64,000 bases of DNA from Henricia sp. BOLD:AAB3569 (GCA_037783545.1 JBBELK010000372.1:310001-374000), one strand, 5' to 3'; numbered from the stretch's first letter, positions 10,889-22,235 are shown. Notes: generated from the letters alone by a model not told the origin. Numbers and translations: made by a program.

Positions 10889-11022
10889 TTGTTGACTGGT
10901 GTGGTGTGGGATATGGAGTTTTAACACCCGAGGGAGCTCATAGCACCCGAGGCAACGCCGAGGGTGCTATGAGCTCCCGAGGGTGTTAAAACCCATATCC
11001 CACACCACACCAGTCAACAATT
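10889..11022. repeat. Near-perfect palindrome nested in the CTTCGCCC MITE
   Basis: About 134 bp reads almost the same on both strands: AATTGTTGACTGGTGTGG...CTCATAGCACCCGAGG, a short turn, then CCGAGGGTGCTATGAG...CCACACCAGTCAACAATT. The word CCCGAGGG(A/T)GCT is reiterated. Such a palindrome should extrude as a cruciform or hairpin. Confidence 0.8.
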
Positions 11023-11447
11023 GTTTTGTTATATCCCGTCTCATGGTCTCCGTATACAGCATAATAATATCGTTTCTATTATTTGGAATGTTGAAATTGT
11101 AAAAACAATTCGTCTCTGCACTTTCGCTAGTCTTCGGACTACTACTACCTGTGCGCGTGTGTGTAACATTGCGAAAGTAGCACGCGCACAGCGTGTAGAA
11201 TAATGCGATGTGCGTGCGCGTTGTGCGCCTCTAGCGGGCGTAACACGTGGTTTCTTTTTCTAATGGAGCCTCATACAGCGCGTTACGCGTGCTATGGACA
11301 GGGGCAAGAACACTCATAGTACGGCCGGGTGATATGAAGTTAAATTCGCATACGGCAGGGTGATATGAGTTTTTATCGCATGGACATGTGACCGTTCTGG
11401 ACCAATGAAACTGCAGTATTCCAAGACGGGGTATAACAAAACTAATT
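11023..11447. repeat. Second nested insert with inverted TTTTGTTATATCCCGTCT ends
   Basis: TTTTGTTATATCCCGTCT at 11024 is opposed by AGACGGGGTATAACAAAA at about 11425-11444. The interior holds GTGCGTGCGCGTTGTG, also seen at 37765, so it belongs to a family dispersed in the window. Confidence 0.55.
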
Positions 11448-11481
11448 GTAACGGTTTACCAATCATGTATACTACCTTTAA

Positions 11482-12495
11482 GCCTTATTGTATAATGAAT
11501 GAGACATACATTGTATTGCAAAAGATACCAAAAATATCCTTAAGAATACAATACCTTCAGAGAAAGCAGGCTTGAACCAATACAGCAGTGAATCTAATGC
11601 AAAAATGCCTCCAGTTCAGAATTCAGAATACAAAGTTGTCCTTCACAAAATCAGACCAACTCTTCTAAAAAACCAATGTAGCTCGCAAGCAAGATGATGT
11701 AACAATCCTCTATGCACCAAGCACGATAGGATTAAAAGGAGTACTCGCCGAACCTCTGCTCATTGTGTTTGTGCTTACGTACGTCAAACTCACTGTAGTT
11801 TACATCAGGCTCTTTTTAAACTGAGTGGGATGTGGGATGCAGTTAGCCCCCGGCACTAGAGCTACCTCTGAAGAGTCTCTGGAGTGTTTTTGACAACAAC
11901 TTTTTACGGTAGCGAAGCGTCTACCACGTCGAATTCACGAAACGACACTAAACCACATATGCCATTTTATTAGAGTGCTCCAAACGATCCCATGAACCCA
12001 TGCATGACGTGATTTTTGTTTACATTGTTGATGACATCTCTCATTCAGTCCATTTAACACAAAATTGAATGACACCCGTGTGTTGTGTAGAGGCAGCGAA
12101 TTTACCACAGCGCATTTAGGGTCCACGTAACTTCATGTCGTAATGCCTTCTAATAGACACTTGTCAACTCTAAATCAACTTCTACCTGCAACCGTATATC
12201 CCGTTTGTGGAGTTTGTTTGCAATATGTTAAAGATACAGATGTACATGTACTAGTTACGTCCCTGTTTGATGAAACAATCCCCCAGTAGATCAGCATGAA
12301 ATGAAGAGCCTAAAGATGAGATCACATACGGTAATATGCTCCACAAGACCCATGTATAGCATCATTACTTGTACACGGGCGAAAATGGAATATTTTTAAT
12401 GGCATGTGCAATACAGCGTGACTGCATTTTACGAGCATGAATATACACTCGTTAAAAGCAGAAACCCCATTACCGGTTAGTTATGATGATGGCCA
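11482..12495. other. Spacer without recognised gene
   Basis: I find no exon with a convincing splice-site pair and no protein similarity here. Short frames are present but have no family features. Scattered ACATGTAC words only. Confidence 0.4.
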
Positions 12496-12499
12496 TTAA

Positions 12500-12632
12500 A
12501 GGCACAGGCTCGTCAGCAATGCGCACACGCAAAATTCGTGCCACGAAATACGCAGCTCTATAGCAAAAGCATGGAGCTGCGTATTTCGTGGCACGAATTT
12601 GGTGCGCGCGCATTGCTGACGAGCCTGTACCT
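12500..12632. repeat. Palindromic TTAA MITE, family C copy 1
   Basis: This 133 bp element has ends AGGCACAGGCTCGTCAGCAA and the inverted TTGCTGACGAGCCTGTACCT, and a long internal stem on CACGAAATACGCAGCTC. It is flanked by TTAA at 12496-12499 and 12633-12636. The second TTAA is also the left boundary of the next MITE. Copy 2 is at 63176-63308. Confidence 0.85.
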
Positions 12633-12636
12633 TTAA

Positions 12637-12996
12637 AAGAGCATATCTATACTCCAGATGACATTTTTGACAACCCCATTTTTTCCCATGGATACTGAGA
12701 TTTTGTTACCATATCATTTGTCATATTTTTCTCATTACCATTCTGAAAATTTGTGTTCTCAATCCGTATATTTTCAAGGATATTGTCAAAAAACCACCAA
12801 TGTTTTGTAAACTAATTTATCTGGTTCCATAAAGCAGTGCAGTAATTACACCAACCTGTTTGCATCTGCATCAAAATTGGAGATTGCAAATTTCCTGTTT
12901 TCTTCCAATGGATAGTATTTTTGGGAGGTATTTTATACGAGTGTTACCAGTAGGTTAAAATTATCCATTTTATGCAAAAAATCTGAACATGCTCTT
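12637..12996. repeat. TTAA-type MITE, family A copy 2 (reverse orientation)
   Basis: The same element as 2211-2549 in inverse orientation (GGATAGTATTTTTGGGAGG, TACCATTCTGAAAATTT). TTAA lies at 12633-12636 and 12997-13000. The ends have decayed to AAGAGCATATC and GAACATGCTCTT. Confidence 0.8.
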
Positions 12997-13000
12997 TTAA

Positions 13001-14490
13001 GGCACGATTCACGGTCCTCCATTAATTAGAACTAAGTGTGCATGTATGGTATACATGTACATACATAATTGTCTTGTGGTGAAACCTACACTATGCACTT
13101 GAAAACAGTGGGAAAATGAACAGTGATGCAGTGGAAAGCCAACATTATGGATTCCACAATGTGGTAAATTCATTATTGCAATATATAATTTAATAGTTAC
13201 TACAGAAGAATTTTCATGAAAGTGGTGTTTATTGCAACTAGGAATGGGACGTTAACCGAGAGAAAAAAATATGAAAAACCTGTTTTGTCGAACGTTTTAA
13301 ATGAAACCCAATTTTAAAGAATTTACAATAGTTTTCAGAAGGTTATTTTTAACTTAGCTTAGTAAAATTTTGACCAGATAAAGGTCCAACGATTATTTTG
13401 GGGCCTAGGGGTATTGTGTCACCGCACATCAGCAACAATCTTTAGTGTCAGACGAACAGTTATGTACCTGTAACTGGTTAACGACACTTGAAAGAATTGC
13501 AAACCGCCTTCTGAATTAACTGTAAATTCCCATCCCTAGTTGCAACAATGTTGCGTACGTCTGTACTAGTTACTTGGCTTGGAAAAATTAATTAACGATT
13601 TATTGACGTACTGTTGCATGTACACTGGTGTAAAATTATGTTAATGAATATAAACCAATACTAGCACCTGCTTGTGAGGTGTTCATAACACAGGGATGCA
13701 GGACCCACTGTTATGAAAGTGAGGGGCAGGTCAGTCCAGAATTTCAAGGCACTAAGGCCAACTGGAGGGGCCAACTTTTTGTTAAATGTGTACCGGTACT
13801 GGTTACCCTAACTCCCTAGGATACACGAAATCGTATGGTCTAGTGGGTACACACCCGTGCTCATGATCGAGGAATTCTAATTATAAAATTTCTTAAATTA
13901 ATCAAGAAAATACCTCGAACAGTAAATAAATGTCAATATTTTACAATCATATTACAAACATTAACATAATAAATTTGGCTGGGCATACTGTGCCATCACA
14001 TTTTCAAAAAATAGTTGAAATGCATACATGGTAGTTTTTGTCAATTTTATCACTTATTGATTTTCCATCCCTCACGCATAAAAACAACCTCTGCATAAAA
14101 CTGAAAAGTCAATTTCAACATGTGATAAACTGGTTGTGTGTATTAACATCAGTAGTAGGTAATCAAACAGGTTCACTTTAGTTTTCATTTGTCTCTTGTT
14201 TTCCGTCCCTCATGTGAGGGACGAAATTGGATCACGCTCTGTAGGGTAGACATGTGCGCTATACAAGAATCCACCATTATTAATATTTATTTATTATTAT
14301 TGATTTTGGAGAATTGAGGAGTGTTCGTATACAAGCAAAGCATCAGGAAATGCCTCAAATTCAGTGCATGCAGGACACAGTAAATTTTCCTCAGTGCTGA
14401 TTAGTTGAAATGAGAGCCGACCGAGACTATCCGCATTTAACACTTTTATAATAGCTACAATCTTATCGTTGGACTTGTTTTGGTCTTTTT
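13001..14490. other. Spacer without recognised gene
   Basis: I see no exon or ordered repeat, except at about 14250-14310 GACATGTGCGCTATACAAG followed by ATT-rich DNA. That pattern resembles the 3' tail of LINE/SINE retroposons and recurs at 53310-53355. Confidence 0.35.
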
Positions 14491-14494
14491 GTTT

Positions 14495-14850
14495 TATTTA
14501 TTTATTTATTCACCACATCCAACAGCGGAAGGACCGCCAATCACAGGAATGGGATTAATTAACATAGATATTCGAATTAGAAATGGCCAGAGACACTGGG
14601 GAATCCCTCCACTTGCTCTTCACGAAAGAATGCTCTGGGATCTTTAAAGTGCGTTACCGAAACCTAACACACTGGACCAACAGCTTTACATCACTTACGA
14701 AGGACGGAACAAGTGTGATTAAATGCCTTGCTCAAGGGCACAAGTGCCACAACCCGTTACGGCCCGGAATTGAACCCACATTCTAGTACTGACACAGGAA
14801 CTTGAGTTCGACGCACTAGACCGCTTACCCGGTATTGGCACGGTGTTTGC
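14495..14850 (-). mobile_element. tRNA-Leu-derived SINE, copy 1
   Basis: Read on the minus strand, the head (14850 downwards) has CTAGTGCGTCGAACTCAAGTT and a B box GGGTTCAATTCCGGGCC. A body follows with CTTGAGCAAGGCA, GATGTAAAGCTGTTGG, GGTAACGCACTTTAAAGATC and CCAGTGTCTCTGGCC, and then an A/T tail of TAAATAAATAA form. The clearest tRNA head is in the copy at 51045-51392. Confidence 0.7.
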
Positions 14851-16150
14851 TCAAAAGAAGAAAGCAATTTGTGACAAAGCCATTTGTTTTCCCCGCTGAT
14901 TGGAAATGTCAAGATGTGTGTTTGCAAAGGATGAGAAATATGAAAATCTGGACACACAATTTTGTGGTTTGTTAGCCAAGTCCTGTTTTTATTGGGGCAA
15001 ACCCTTTTAGTGATGCCAATCAGTCTTAACGTGTTCAAATATTTTGGGTTTTTCCATAAACAAATCTGCACATTCCAATGCTAGATGAGTTATTTCAAAG
15101 AAAACCAATTCTGATCAACTTCCTAACTCTTGCCGATACATTTTGTCCATCGTCAAGAACACACGATTGAAAGAATTGAGAAGTTGATCATGGCTTGAGG
15201 ACCTTATGAACAAAACACATAAGACTGGTTTGAAAAAAATTATCACTATTTCATCAAATATGCACACGTATACCAAATGATGCTTAATGAGTCAAAAAAA
15301 ACTTCTCAACTCTTATCCACGTGATCATAATCATATACAGTACTTCACTTACCCAGGTTGTTTCACAATTTCTCAAAGAACAACCATTGCAGCACATCGG
15401 ACTCGGGTCATAAAATCACAGGAAACGTGTAGCTGAAGGCACTCTCATTTTGGTCTTTGACTGTTCAATTTGTAGGCTTCAATACTGTAGTTCTGCAAAT
15501 TAGACCACGTACATGTACAGGTTAGAGTTAGTGTTTTTAACCTTTTTCTGTGGGTTTAGTGTAAGCTGTGAAAATGAGCTGCATCGTCAGAGTGGCAGAA
15601 CGGTTGATGTGTGTTGGTATCTTCATTGGCTCACAGTCACTGTCGGAGCCACACGGCCTTACACACTCATTAGTCACTGATCAATAATGGTACGTACATG
15701 TACATGTAGTGTTGTAGCTATAGACCAATCCGGTAACTAAGGTCTCCTTCCCTGTATATCAGAGTAATCAGACTTGAAGTTGAGGAATTCTTCGCTGGCT
15801 TGGCGCAATATGTCACTGTGGGGGCGCTTCATACTGCATCGCATTCTTCCATCGCATTCTCTACTAATCAATTAACACACATGATTTCGCGGAAAAACAG
15901 CCAATTTCTATAATGTATATCTCGGCTACCGCTTGCTAAATTTATGCGATGAATGTTGTTTTGGAATTTACAGAAAATAATCTGTAATGGTGAGATGATA
16001 TTTTCAATCAAAATCAAACTTTGAATTTTTTTCCAAGTCCTTAGCCAAGGGACAAATATCATTTGCCTGAGTTTGCCACAGATTTGGGGTTAGAAATGGC
16101 AACAGGGCGGATAATACGACGCCCTGTTCACGGGTCTAGTGTAGGCCTAG
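14851..16150. other. Spacer without recognised gene
   Basis: No splice-supported exon or structured repeat was recognised. The short frames seen here lack any family motif. Confidence 0.35.
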
Positions 16151-16506
16151 AGTCAGGTCAACTCGACCGTTTACCAACTCGACCGTGTACCAACTCGACC
16201 GTGTACCAACTCGACCGTGTACCAACTCGACCGTGTACCAACTCGACCGTGTACCAACTCGACCGCAAACCAACTAGACCGCAAACCAAACCAACTCGAC
16301 AGTCACCGCCGACAGCAACCCGGGCGCCAGCAAAGACATGCCGACAAACCCGCGGCAGGCCCTGTGTCGTGTTCAGTGAATCAGTGTGCGAGCGCGAGCC
16401 GACATTCACCGGCCGAATCCAGCGACGCGACACGGCTTCTCCTGTTTTGCATTTGTATGGTCGAGTTGGTTTGCGGTCGAGTTGGTACGCGGTCGAGTTG
16501 ACTGAC
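16151..16506. repeat. Foldback with CAACTCGACCG word, 16-bp tandem array
   Basis: The left arm is a tandem array of the 16-bp unit ACCAACTCGACCGTGT (about six copies, 16165-16265), then AACTCGACCGCAAACC variants. The right arm (16458-16505) carries the inverted word CGGTCGAGTTGG three times. The middle 16280-16455 is GC-rich. Open frames across both strands are a by-product of the 16-bp period. Confidence 0.75.
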
Positions 16507-16978
16507 ATCCGTAGGCCTAATCCGTATGGTGCATGCAAGTGAAGTGGTACATGGTGGTACGGTGCACGCGAGGGCCAACCAAGAAGACGAGCACCGTGCA
16601 CGACGACCCTGCAATTTTGTTTCTTCTGTGACTGTCTGACTCGACGTTTATAACTGCTCCCTTAAATTTTAAAACACTGATCTTAACCCCAGAGCATTTA
16701 GAATTTTAGAAAGGAGAACAATTACCTGATTTTCTGCTCCCAAAAGGTTTAGTTTACTGTGTGCAGTAACTAAAAGTTTTAAGACATACCGCGGTTCATA
16801 ACCGATTCTCCATCGGCGAGCGCTGCGCCGGTAACAATGAATAGCGACCTCTATTGACGGAACATGACAGTTTATCTGTATGTGCGTTCGAGTAGCTTAC
16901 CAATATACACGGAGTTTACACCCGATAGGAAACCTCCAGAAAATGCAAAACAAACGTCAGGTGATTTCGCTGACACAA

Positions 16979-17939
16979 GGGGCGTTTGAGATGCTTACAC
17001 CGTGTAACAATGAGTTTACACCGGGGGAAGCCCCCAGAAGATGCAAAACAAACGACACGAACGACATTTTTCCCTTGGGATGCTTTGCCAACTATATGAT
17101 ACTGATACTGATACTGACCGGTGTCACGGTCTCAGATGTTCCGCGTGCTTAGATGTTCCGATGACGTCACGGAACAGTTCAGCACGTTGCATGCACGATC
17201 TCAGATGTTCCGCGTGCTCACATGTCCCGGTGTAAAAGGTAAAACTGTCCCCTTGCGAATGTGTACCCGGCTTTCCATAGACGAGTGCATACAAGCATTG
17301 TAACCAGTGGCGAACGTTGGCAACGTTTGCGTATGTGGAACGCAGCCCTGTACATCTGCGCGCTAGGCGCCTACGTACATGGCGCGAATTCTGCTGATCA
17401 ACTCAGCACTTCACCTAAACTGGTATAATTACGTATGCTGTGCGCATGACGTTCCGTGACGTAAGCTACCATATTTGGTCATCGGAACATCTGAGCACGC
17501 GGAACATCTGAGATCGGGACACCGGCACGGGGTTTCACTTTGAATTCTGGGGAAACAGGTCAAAAGTTGTTGCCGGGTGGGGCTTTATAAACGCTGTTAT
17601 CGTTTGACTCACGATGAAAAATAAAGCCAGCGTGAGCGCCACGCAAAAAAAGTTGCCCTAAAGTACCGCAATAAACGTTGTCAATGCTCACAGAAATGTA
17701 TTTACAGCCCTTATTTTGTGTCATAAATCTGTGTTTTTCTTCGTACTCACGTCGCGATTCCAAACTGTCCGCCATGTTTTACCATTCGCGGTTACTAGAT
17801 GACGTAATTACACCAGAGACCCAGCCGCAAGCTCGGGCAGTGGTGGCTGCCACCGGGGCAGACTCGTGTATCACGGGATGGCTAAAAGAACGCTCCGGTG
17901 TAAGTTGGTGTTACCCGGTGTAAGCATCTCGAACGCCCC
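16979..17939. repeat. Nested foldbacks with GTTTACACCGG and TCAGATGTTCCGCGTG words
   Basis: The outer arms GGGGCGTTTGAGATGCTTAC (16979) and GTAAGCATCTCGAACGCCCC (to 17939) are inverted. Inner arms at 17118-17170 (CTCAGATGTTCCGCGTGC twice) oppose 17470-17525 (GCACGCGGAACATCTGAG). The words GTTTACACCG and GGTGTAAG are reiterated around the outer arms. At least two elements are nested. Confidence 0.65.
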
Positions 17940-18207
17940 TACAGTAAACGTGTCCCTGACTCAGTAAATGTGTCATGTTTACTGTGTCAGGTGAGTGACA
18001 GAATCTGGCCAATCGCGGCAAGTGTCATCCAGGCTTGGTGTTGAAGTTTAGCAGTAGTTGGAGCGGTCAAATTAGTGGGGCGCGCAAAGCACTGCTAAAG
18101 GATCTAGGAGTGTATGGTTGTGGTGGTTGACAGCGGGGAAATGTAGACACGAGTATCACGTGGTGGCAAATCGAACGCGCCGTTACTTTGACCGGCTGGA
18201 GGCTTAA

Positions 18208-18735
18208 AGGCCCAGTGTATCATTTGCAATGACCCCAAAAAAGTAATCAACGAGTTTACAGGGGAAAAGTTCTGAAAGTAAAGATTGAATTAATAGCAAC
18301 TATCCAATGAAAGGTTTTCGCTCAAAATGATATAATTTTACCAGAAAATAATCAGTAAAGATGAAGTTATTTAGATCGTTTGCAAACGATTTACTTATTT
18401 TTGGTTCGCATCTACGCGGTCCAAAATGCATGGGCGCTGTGTACTGCGTGTGCGTGTTCCAACGCGATGCATTTTTATGGATCGCGCGCACACGCAGTAT
18501 ATGATGTGCGCTACAGAGTACATGACGCAAGCCACATAGTACCCGATCAACTGAGAACGAATATTTGAAACACCCGGCCAAGACCAGGAAAACGCATATG
18601 GATTTTCATGGTTTTTTTAAACGTGGTACATTTGGCAAAGCTGAAATTTCTTCGGATGGGTTTGTTGATGTCTTTCTTTTGATTTATAATGGTTTTATTC
18701 GCAGAATCGCTCAAAAACAGATCATCTACAGGCCT
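18208..18735. repeat. TTAA MITE family D copy 1 (AGGCCCAGTGTATCATTTGC end)
   Basis: About 528 bp, bounded by TTAA at 18204-18207 and 18736-18739. The left end is AGGCCCAGTGTATCATTTGC; the right end, read inverted, is AGGCCTGTAGATGATCTG. The interior includes GATCGTTTGCAAACGATTTA and GGTTCGCATCTACGCGG. Other copies are at 41797-42401 and, inverted, 49697-50215. The right TTAA is shared with the next element. Confidence 0.85.
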
Positions 18736-18739
18736 TTAA

Positions 18740-18868
18740 GCTGGCCTCCCTCTGTGCGATTTTTGCCACGAATTTCTTACGAATTGGTACGATTGTGTGT
18801 AGAGTCTATATAGGCAGTCTCCGATAATCGTACCAATTTGTAGGAAATTCGTGGCAGGCTAGCTTTAG
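18740..18868. repeat. Palindromic MITE family E copy (GGCCTCCC / TGCGATTTTTGCCACGAA)
   Basis: The arms GTGCGATTTTTGCCACGAAT and the degraded inverse ATTCGTGGCAGGCTAG enclose AATTGGTACGATTGTGTG. The element starts directly at the TTAA ending the previous MITE. The same family forms an array at 36475-36951. Confidence 0.7.
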
Positions 18869-19164
18869 CGTTGCAAAGACGACATTTGTCATGGCCAAGC
18901 TGTGTCCTTTTCCTTTTTGTTATTTCCTTAAGCTCACATTATTTTGGTTGTTGAGGAAAAAGAAGGGGTGGGGCTTTCTTCCTCCCAGAAGACTGTAAAA
19001 TACTTAGTAAATTTATTTCCATCTGTTCTTAATGATACACTTTTCACACAAACATCCAAAGAATCTGTTTCTGTTTTTCCACGACGGAGAGGAGCAGTCT
19101 TAACATCTTACAATTATTCAGTTTATTTTCGTTCTTAATTTGTAAATTATAATTGAGAAGTGGA

Positions 19165-19345
19165 AAGGTTGGGGAATACCGAAGTGTAGTGTGCCAAATC
19201 CAAAGACTTTCAAATCCACAGATCGTAGGTTCGAATCCCATCCCGGCTCGTCCATGGTTCGTGTGCTCTTGGGCAAGGTACCGTGAATTGCCTCTCTCCA
19301 AACAGGAGGAAATGGGTACCTGTGAGGGTAGTGAAAGCTGATGTG
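19165..19345 (+). mobile_element. tRNA-derived SINE family 2, copy 1
   Basis: The B box AGGTTCGAATCCCATC at 19227 is followed by the SINE body TCTTGGGCAAGGTACCGTG, AATTGCCTCTCTCC and AATGGGTACCTGTGAGGG. The same body is at 23225-23385 and, on the minus strand, 48640-48778. Confidence 0.7.
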
Positions 19346-19389
19346 GTTGACACTAGTGAGTTCGGCGGAGAAGTATGAACCTAGCTTAA

Positions 19390-19711
19390 AGCTAGTTTCA
19401 TACTTCTCCGCCGAACTCACTCGCCGCATACTCGCCGCACACTCGCCGAGTGTAGTCGCCGCAGAGTTTGTACGCGATCATACAAATCCGCTTTGTGCAA
19501 AGTAGTCGCCGAGGTATAAACGGGTTTTGCAGCGCACTTTGTATGCGCGTTTTAATTCAGAGCGCGCGCATAGAAACGGGTGGAAACGACCCGTCCGCTC
19601 AGATGCGGACTGACCGCGCACTGTTGAACTTGTTTGACCCTACTCCCCGCAATTGCGGCGGTCAAAATTTCCGTTCCGCATGTAGGTCGCCGAGCGAGTA
19701 TGAATTAGGCT
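19390..19711. repeat. TTAA-flanked foldback, core word CTCGCCG
   Basis: The left end AGCTAGTTTCATACTTCTCC is inverted with the right end GAGTATGAATTAGGCT; TTAA lies at 19386-19389 and 19712-19715. The core iterates ACTCGCCGC, GTAGTCGCCG and GGTCGCCGAGCG. The left arm is also mirrored just outside the element (19355-19385), giving a near-perfect palindrome about TTAA. Confidence 0.7.
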
Positions 19712-19715
19712 TTAA

Positions 19716-20299
19716 TCCCACCAAGCCCGACACGTACGCTTCCCGAAACGCTTCCCGAAACGCTGCCCGACAACGCTGCCCGACACAAATGACCCCAGTT
19801 GTGTCGGGAAGCAGGGGTGTGTCAGAGCAGTGGGTTCAAGATTCCGACGCACCCCACGACACAAACACGACACAGATGGTGCATCGTGTGTGTGTTTTAG
19901 GGTTCCCGACACTTTTTAAAATCATACGACGCACCCACGTGTCGGAATGTGTCGTGGGCGTCCACGACTCCAATCGTGATATTGGTCAGCATATACGACA
20001 CGAATCGCGACGCACTCGTGCCACCGACAAAGGCAGCTACGAGCGTTATCACCCTCATATGCATTTTGATGGAAGATGACAAAAACACGGACAGTTAGAC
20101 CCCCGGGTGTGTCGTTATGACGTCAGTTGTGGCGCACTCTTGGCGCGCTTTTTGTCGTGCGCGACATGCACGCTTGCGACACATGACACAGATGGTCCAT
20201 GACACGCGCGGAGACAGACTGTGTCGGCCCGTGTCGTGAACCATGTGTGTCGTATCTGTGTCGCAAGCGTGTCGTGAGCGTGTCGGGCTTGGTGAGTTC
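19716..20299. repeat. Foldback with ACGACAC / GTGTCGG core, abutting the previous element
   Basis: It begins right after TTAA 19712-19715 with ACCAAGCCCGACACG and ends with CGTGTCGGGCTTGGT near 20293. The core iterates GTGTCGTG, CACGACAC and CCCGACAC on both strands through nearly 580 bp. The right flank is TTAC, not TTAA. A 203-codon open frame here comes from the word periodicity. Confidence 0.7.
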
Positions 20300-20470
20300 A
20301 GCCCCTTACTTTTCTCACCTTCCACCTCTGTGGCCCTGGTTCGAACCCCGTCCGGGTGGATTGGGTTGTCAGTCCCTGCTTGATATCGTGGTTTTCATAG
20401 ACATATAGGGTTTTCCTCCCATCTCTAAAACTGATCAAGCATTTCTTCATCGTTTTCACTTCACAGGTTT
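20300..20470 (+). mobile_element. SINE family 3, copy 1 (CCTCTGTGGCCCTGGTTCGAA)
   Basis: A B-box-like GGTTCGAACCCCGTC is followed by GGATTGGGTTGTCAGTCCCT, GGGTTTTCCTCCCATCTC and TTTCTTCATCGTTTTC. Related copies are at 21085-21290 and at 62200-63010 (split by an insertion). From 20480 to 21080 I see no gene. Confidence 0.55.
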
Positions 20471-21084
20471 TGCGTATATGACGTTTTGCTGTGTTGCCAT
20501 AGGAATGCACGAAGGAGTTGTACTTGTACGCATTCATTCTTCGCCCAGTTTTCGGACAAAATGGCGGCGCCCACATGCACCACAAGGCATCCGTATTCGC
20601 TATAATTGCCATTTTCTGTGAAGTTCGTATCTGTTATTCACTCAGTTGGCAATTGTTTGGTTCCTTGAAAAGGAATAAAGTACGAGTTGCACTTGTTTTA
20701 TAGCACAATGTTTTTTGTATCCCGGATATAGGCCTACTTCTCCTTTAAGCGGTTGTACAGTTTTGGCCAAAATTCAAGAACCACTCGACCTCGAACTAAT
20801 TATATCATTTTGTCCACTGCTGTCTCGGTGTGATATCTGATTAAGCGGTAGCCATCAACGCCAACTGGTTTTGCCATGGGGAAGACTGACTAAGGTATAT
20901 TTTTTGCGTGAAATATCTCAGCCTTCGTGTATCATTCTCGTCTAATTAAACAGACGGAAATCACTTTGATCACATTTTTGTTGCAAATGAATTGTTTCTC
21001 ACAAATGTATCCTTCGACGGCGCGGCGGGAGCCACCTGAGACCTGTTCCGGGTACTATTCGACTTCTATAGTGACGCACGACTT

Positions 21085-21490
21085 TTAAAGATTCCTATGT
21101 GGTCGGGTTCGCGCAGTGGTTCCTTCCCCGCCTTTCATCTCTGGCGCTTCTGGTTGGATTGCGGGCGTCTATATGTGGATTGGGTTTGCACTCCCTACTT
21201 GACCGCGTGCAGGGCTTTCCTCCAGGATATTTTTCTTCCACCTCTAAGATTTCATCTCATTCTTCGTCATCTCAAGTTAATAATAAAGTATATTTAAAGC
21301 TAATACTGTATATAGTTGATGGCATAAAGGGCCTTAAGATGCCGTAAAATTAACTGTATACATGTAAAACAACTAAAGATTCCTATATCGCGTGGGTTTC
21401 CGTCAGGAGATTTCACTGGGGCATTTCCTCCCCCTTTTATATAAAACTGTATCTCCTTCTTCGTCATCTCAAGTTTGATAATAAATTAAG
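21085..21490 (+). mobile_element. SINE family 3, copy 2 and partial copy 3
   Basis: The segment TGTGGATTGGGTTTGCACTC, then GGCTTTCCTCCAGGATAT and CATTCTTCGTCATCTCAAG, matches the copy at 20300. A shorter derivative with CCTTCTTCGTCATCTCAAG follows at 21365-21480, so this is a small tandem. Confidence 0.5.
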
Positions 21491-21724
21491 TTAAAGATGC
21501 CATCAAATTATTACTGCAACAATATAAACTTCCATTTTTTTCCTCAATGTTTAAAGATTTCGTTCACGACGTAAAAAGGTCGCATGGTGTGCAAGGTTAT
21601 GGGTCGAGAGAGTAGTGGGAATTCGGTTTATGTCGGCCACTTTTGAACATGACATTTTGTTCAAATATTTGGCGGATTCCGCGAAATAGTGTTCTGCATT
21701 GAGAATGACATACTCTAAAAACAA

Positions 21725-21960
21725 CTTAGTCAAAAATAACTAGGCAATAAGTGTCAGCTGAGTGCAACTGAAAATCAGTCAGTTTGACTAGATTTTCTAA
21801 TCAGGATGAGTCAAATCTTTGTAACGTCAAACAGATATCTAGTTAAAACTGCAGACGGAGTCAGATTTACTTTTGTAACTATATTTCTAGTCATTTATCG
21901 GTATAGTTTTCGGGGTCCGCTGAGTGCAATGTTTTGACTGATTTCTAGTCAAATTTTACG
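21725..21960. repeat. Region of reiterated AGTCAAA / CTAGTCA words
   Basis: TTTGACTAGATTTTCTAATC, GATGAGTCAAATC, TTCTAGTCATTTATCGG and GACTGATTTCTAGTCAAATT recur on both strands, and GCTGAGTGCAA occurs twice. This fits the word-reiterating foldback class. Neighbouring sequence to 22070 has no gene. Confidence 0.4.
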
Positions 21961-22074
21961 AAGTGTTTCATATACGCACATTCAATTTTATTATTATTAT
22001 TATTTCTTTCTGGTATTCATACCAAGGATTCCTCAATAGTGCTCATTGCACTGTCACTCGCAAGCGTGAGGAAA

Positions 22075-22235
22075 CCCATGAAGAATTAGAATTAGAATTA
22101 GAATGGCCAGAGACACCGGGGATGATCCCCCTTGCTCTTCACGAAAGAATGCTCTGGGATCTTTAGAGTGCGTTTTCATTACCTAACACACTGGACCAAC
22201 GGCTTTACATCCCTTCCGAAGGGCAAACAAACGGG
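22075..22235 (-). mobile_element. tRNA-Leu-derived SINE, copy 2 (headless)
   Basis: It carries GGCCAGAGACACCGGGGATG, CTTCACGAAAGAATGCTCTGG and CACTGGACCAACGGCTTTAC like the full copies, but stops before the tRNA-like head. A (GAATTA)n tail and an ATT tract are at the 3' side of the retroposon (21985-22105). Confidence 0.7.

Larger units (their letters stand above)
10424..11477. repeat. CTTCGCCC MITE copy A, TTAA-flanked, with nested insertion
   Basis: The ends AGGTAGAATACATGATTAG and the inverted CCAATCATGTATACTACCT are bounded by TTAA at 10420-10423 and 11478-11481. The core at 10570-10785 iterates CCACTTCGCCC(C)AAAA and then turns around to GGGCGAAGTGG. Compared with copy B (35871-36391), copy A has about 550 bp of extra DNA between about 10885 and 11440. 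Confidence 0.8.

Noticed and set aside
16063-16601. Open frames on both strands with a repetitive TNSTVYQLDRVP-like product
   Set aside because: They are produced by the 16-bp tandem unit ACCAACTCGACCGTGT; both strands and several frames are open at once.
19468-20079. 203-codon plus-strand open frame
   Set aside because: It lies across two word-reiterating foldbacks; the frame stays open because CTCGCCG and ACGACAC iterations lack stops. There is no domain or splice support.
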